A stretch of DNA of 15,774 bases from SG8-41 sp964521405. Its GTDB lineage: Bacteria; Pseudomonadota; Gammaproteobacteria; Burkholderiales; SG8-41. Below the pieces are notes generated by a model. The model made no database searches. It saw only the letters and a list, made by a program, of their open reading frames with translations, and was not told the DNA's origin. Below, piece after piece: positions 13,700 to 15,774 of the stretch; position 1 is the stretch's first letter; each line of letters begins with the position of its first letter. The position numbers and the translations under genes were made by a program. The DNA is taken from contig CAZFRR010000133.1 in the NCBI GenBank assembly GCA_964521405.1, forward strand, positions 1 to 15,774. Direction: 5' to 3'.

Positions 13700-13756
13700 C
13701 CGTGGGAACTTTTAACCGGCCAGCGGGTGAGCGTGCGGCACAGAGCGGGGAACAAC

Positions 13757-13957
13757 CTAATGACAGGGAAAGCCCGACGCATGGCGCGCGTCATGGAGGG
13801 CTTCGTGAATCAGATTCATGTCGAACGCGGCGGGGCCGTGAACCAATGAGAGCAGCAAGCCCTGGTCGAGGGCCGCCACGTAGAGCGTAAAAAGGCCGAG
13901 CACCACCAGCCCCCCGGAAATCCACCCCTGTCCCGTATTATTAATGGCTGGTTCCAT
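13757..13957 (-). CDS. cbtB: CbtB-family cobalt transporter subunit
   Basis: A 66-residue protein with one transmembrane helix (about residues 12-32) and a histidine-rich tail. H40, H51, H55, H59, C65 and H66 occur within the signature LIHEALHDARHASGFPCH at the very C-terminus, which is how CbtB proteins end. The tail probably collects Co(II) for CbtA. It is the first gene of the operon and divergent from the Bug gene at 14043. Too small for many gene callers, but both family signature and length fit. Confidence 0.92.
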   Translation of the reverse strand: MEPAINNTGQGWISGGLVVLGLFTLYVAALDQGLLLSLVHGPAAFDMNLIHEALHDARHASGFPCH

Positions 13958-14042
13958 ATATCAGTTGCCGATTTTTGCGTAATCTATGCCTGTCACTCAA
14001 GCGAGGCAAGCCCTGATTATTTGGGTTGAAAGGAGAGGAACA
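13958..14042. promoter_or_regulatory. Divergent promoter region, nitrile hydratase operon versus Bug gene
   Basis: 85 bp separate the two divergent starts. On the minus strand TTGCCT (14009-14004) and TAGATT (13986-13981) are 17 bp apart, a reasonable sigma-70 pair that would give a short leader before cbtB. A weak 5-bp inverted pair, TGCCT/AGGCA (12 bp spacer), overlaps it and could be an operator. There is no room for a cobalamin riboswitch (about 200 nt) in this gap. On the plus strand the clear element is the ribosome site AAGGAGAGG (14030-14038) for the GTG start at 14043. Confidence 0.4.
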
Positions 14043-15023
14043 GTGAAACGAGCATTCCATGGCGCCACCGCCGCGGCAGTACTGCTTGCCATTGCGTGCA
14101 CGGTGGGGCCCGTCTGCGCGCAGGGGGATTACCCCGCGAAGCCGATACGATTCATCGTGCCGTTCCCGCCCGGCGGCGGGACCGACATCGTTTCCCGCCT
14201 CGTCACCGGCAAGATGACCGAAACTCTCGGCTGGCGGATCGTCATCGACAACCGGGGCGGCGCGGGCGGGAGCGTGGGGATGGAGGTGGCTGCCAATTCC
14301 GCCCCCGATGGCTATACGCTGGTGATGGGGCAGACCAGCAACCTCGCGATCAATCCCTCGCTTTATTCCAAGCTGCCGTATCAGCCGTTGAAAGACTTCT
14401 CCCCGGTGTCCCTGGTGAGCATGATTCCGGTCACCGTCATGATCGCGGCCAAGGCGCCCTACAAATCGCTCGCCGACCTCGTCAGCGCCGCGAAAGCGAA
14501 GCCGGGCCAGGTGACTTTCGCCACGACCGGCAACGGCACCGTTGGGCACCTTACGGGCGAGCTGCTCCAGCGCATGGCCGGAGTGAAATTCATCCACGTG
14601 CCCTACAAGGGCGCCGGCCAGGCGTTTCCCGACCTTCTCGGCGGCAGGGTGGATTTTTTCCTCGCGTCGCTGGAGACCGCGATACCGCAGGTCAAGGCCG
14701 GCGCGATACGCGCGCTCGCCGTGACCTCGGCGCAGCGCGCCACGGCGCTGCCCGACGTTCCGACCATCGCCGAATCCGGCTACAAGGGGTTTGACGCGAA
14801 CACCTGGACCGGCGTGCTGGTGGCGGCGCGCACGCCGCAGCCCATCATCGCGCGGTTGAACGCCGAGATCACGCGCATCCTCGATATGCCCGACATGCGC
14901 GCCCGCCTGGCGACGGGAGGAAATCCCGTGCAAACCGGCCCGAAGGCGTTTGCAGCCCTGCTGAAGTCCGATACCGAGAAATGGGCGCGGATCGTGAAGG
15001 AGGCGGGCGTGAAGGTGGAATGA
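14043..15023 (+). CDS. Bug-family (TctC-like) tripartite tricarboxylate transporter receptor
   Basis: A 326-residue secreted receptor. The start is GTG 14043, with a strong AAGGAGAGG four bases upstream. An ATG at 13986 in the same frame would put 19 irrelevant residues before the signal peptide (MKRAFHGATAAAVLLAIACT..., cleavage after VCAQ). Textbook Bug motifs are present: YPAKPIRFIVPFPPGGGTDIVSR, VIDNRGGAGGSVGMEVAANS, PDGYTLVMGQTSNLAINPSL, FIHVPYKGAGQAFPDLLGG and LPDVPTIAESGYKGF. It is the most canonical of the three receptors in the window. No transporter subunits follow. The gene is divergent from the nitrile hydratase operon; a shared regulator is possible but none is encoded here. It ends three bases before a 13-bp hairpin. 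Confidence 0.94.
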   Translation: MKRAFHGATAAAVLLAIACTVGPVCAQGDYPAKPIRFIVPFPPGGGTDIVSRLVTGKMTETLGWRIVIDNRGGAGGSVGMEVAANSAPDGYTLVMGQTSNLAINPSLYSKLPYQPLKDFSPVSLVSMIPVTVMIAAKAPYKSLADLVSAAKAKPGQVTFATTGNGTVGHLTGELLQRMAGVKFIHVPYKGAGQAFPDLLGGRVDFFLASLETAIPQVKAGAIRALAVTSAQRATALPDVPTIAESGYKGFDANTWTGVLVAARTPQPIIARLNAEITRILDMPDMRARLATGGNPVQTGPKAFAALLKSDTEKWARIVKEAGVKVE

Positions 15024-15025
15024 GT

Positions 15026-15058
15026 AGGAGTTTGTCGGACTTAGGCCGACAAACTCCT
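15026..15058. terminator. 13-bp perfect hairpin between convergent genes; terminator or REP-like
   Basis: AGGAGTTTGTCGG (15026-15038) pairs perfectly with CCGACAAACTCCT (15046-15058) around a 7-base loop, right after the Bug stop. The trailing sequence is TATTCG, not a T-run, so intrinsic termination would be weak; it may instead be a REP-like palindrome. It also faces the leftward gene at 15219. Confidence 0.6.
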
Positions 15059-15200
15059 TATTCGCCTGAATTCCGGCCAGCTTCACGAGTTTCGCGTAGC
15101 ACCCCAACTCGAGCCTGATGAGAGCAGAAAACTGCTCCAGCGTGTCGCCGACCCGCTCGTAGCCCTCGATAGGGGGCCGGACTGTACGCTGTGTTTTCAC
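15059..15200 (-). pseudogene. Possible coding remnant downstream of the DUF4143 gene
   Basis: GTG at 15200 opens a minus-strand frame, 18 bp after the DUF4143 stop, that reads like real protein for about 47 residues (MKTQRTVRPPIEGYERVGDT, then EQFSALIRLELGCYAKLVKL and more). It then passes through the hairpin and runs antisense along the whole Bug gene without its own stop. I do not recognise it. Either it is a truncated gene whose end was lost when the palindrome arrived, or chance. No clear ribosome site. Confidence 0.25.
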
Positions 15201-15218
15201 GGCGGTCGTTATCCGGTT

Positions 15219-15774
15219 TCATGAATGTCGCCGGCGGCGGACCGGCTTCAGCCGGGGCTCGCTGCCGCCGGGCGCGGCCAGACGGCCGCTCACCTGCGCG
15301 ATCAGATGGTCGAGACCAACGAAATTCACGTTGTGGCCGGCCAACTCGCGGCGATAAGGGCGACTGACATCTTGCGCGACGACGAAGTTGTCCCCATCGG
15401 GGTAGCGCAGGCGGAACGCGACGAGATTGCGTGGATCGAAAGCGTCTGCCGACCACTTGCACTCGATTGCGGTTGGCGGTTTGCCGCGCCCCGCGATCAC
15501 GAAATCGATTTCGTGCTGGCGCTTGTCGCGCCAGTAACGGATGTCCCGGGTCTGAAGGCGGGCGTGAAGCTCGTTCAGGACAAAATGCTCCCATAGCACG
15601 CCAAGATCGCCGTGGCGCACCGTATCCCAGCCCCGGTAATGGCAGACGAACCCGGTGTCGAATGCGTACACTTTGGGCGCGGCGATGATTTCGGTCGCCC
15701 GGCGCGAACTGTATGGCTTCAGCACGTGCGCGACGAAAGTCGCTTCGAGCACGGCGAGGTAGTTCGAGATGGTC
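15219..15774 (-). CDS. DUF4143-domain AAA-type ATPase, C-terminal part (5' end beyond window)
   Basis: The minus-strand frame is open to the window edge and begins TISNYLAVLEATFVAHVLKPYS, the winged-helix-like start of the DUF4143 region. SPKVYxxDTG appears here as APKVYAFDTGFV, then VLWEHFVLNEL. A PD-(D/E)XK-nuclease-like core follows with YWRDKRQHEIDFVIAG and PTAIECKWS (Glu-Ile-Asp...Glu-Cys-Lys catalytic pattern). Full-length members are about 380-450 residues with an N-terminal P-loop ATPase, which would lie to the right of the window. The cellular role of this very common family is unsettled; links to mobile DNA and defence-like islands have been suggested. The internal GTG at 15752 is not the true start. 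The C-terminus RLKPVRRRRHS is basic. Confidence 0.9.
   Translation of the reverse strand, partial: TISNYLAVLEATFVAHVLKPYSSRRATEIIAAPKVYAFDTGFVCHYRGWDTVRHGDLGVLWEHFVLNELHARLQTRDIRYWRDKRQHEIDFVIAGRGKPPTAIECKWSADAFDPRNLVAFRLRYPDGDNFVVAQDVSRPYRRELAGHNVNFVGLDHLIAQVSGRLAAPGGSEPRLKPVRRRRHS

Noticed and set aside
13058..13849. 263-residue plus-strand frame over cbtA and cbtB
   Set aside because: Hydrophilic antisense of a membrane protein gene with clear family identity.
13958..14042. Cobalamin riboswitch in front of cbtB
   Set aside because: Gap is only 85 bp and no B12-box-like sequence is visible.
13941..15200. 419-residue minus-strand frame
   Set aside because: Beyond its first ~47 codons it is the antisense of the third Bug gene; no family features and typical high-GC shadow composition. 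Only the start is noted as a possible remnant.

Overview
The window is high-GC DNA (about two thirds GC in most coding stretches) with the gene style of a betaproteobacterium, probably Burkholderiales or a relative. The main argument is three unlinked Bug-type (TctC) periplasmic receptors without transporter subunits, an expansion typical of that order. Nothing here is a housekeeping marker, so this placement is inference. Genes are mostly catabolic or uptake-related and look like accessory chromosome.

Layout, left to right. (1) 1-1656, +: 3' part of a molybdenum hydroxylase large subunit. It converges on an MFS transporter (1716-3077, -), and the two stop codons face each other across a GTGACG/CGTCAC repeat block. 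(2) 3278-4279, +: first Bug receptor. (3) 4301-5852: a 1.55 kb segment with an orphan ABC substrate-binding protein (4526-5512, -) between two inverted copies of a ~120-150 bp repeat built on 9-base units. (4) 5919-11152, all -: an LVIVD beta-propeller protein, a ModA-like binding protein without signal peptide, an amidohydrolase, a second Bug receptor and an aldo/keto reductase. They are separated by 90-175 bp gaps that are largely short tandem repeats with 7- or 9-base period, so this is a row of separate units rather than a tight operon. (5) 11268-13957, all -: a compact five-gene cobalt nitrile hydratase operon, cbtB-cbtA-nthB-nthA-accessory gene, with ATGA stop/start overlaps at cbtA/nthB and nthB/nthA. 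(6) 14043-15023, +: third Bug receptor, divergent from cbtB and ending at a 13-bp perfect hairpin. (7) 15219-15774, -: C-terminal half of a DUF4143 AAA-type ATPase running off the window.

The best-supported functional unit is the nitrile hydratase operon. CbtB/CbtA would bring in cobalt, NthB/NthA form the enzyme (alpha subunit with CTLCSC and a His-rich N-terminus), and the small accessory protein would help load cobalt. No amidase is in the window, so the fate of the amide product is not visible.

The most unusual feature is the spacer DNA. Nearly every gap outside the nitrile hydratase operon holds different heptamer (or 14-mer, or 9-mer) tandem repeats. One family, [A/G]GTGACG, contains the actual TGA stop codon of four genes. 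I know repeats of this general look from environmental genomes, but I cannot attach an established function to them.
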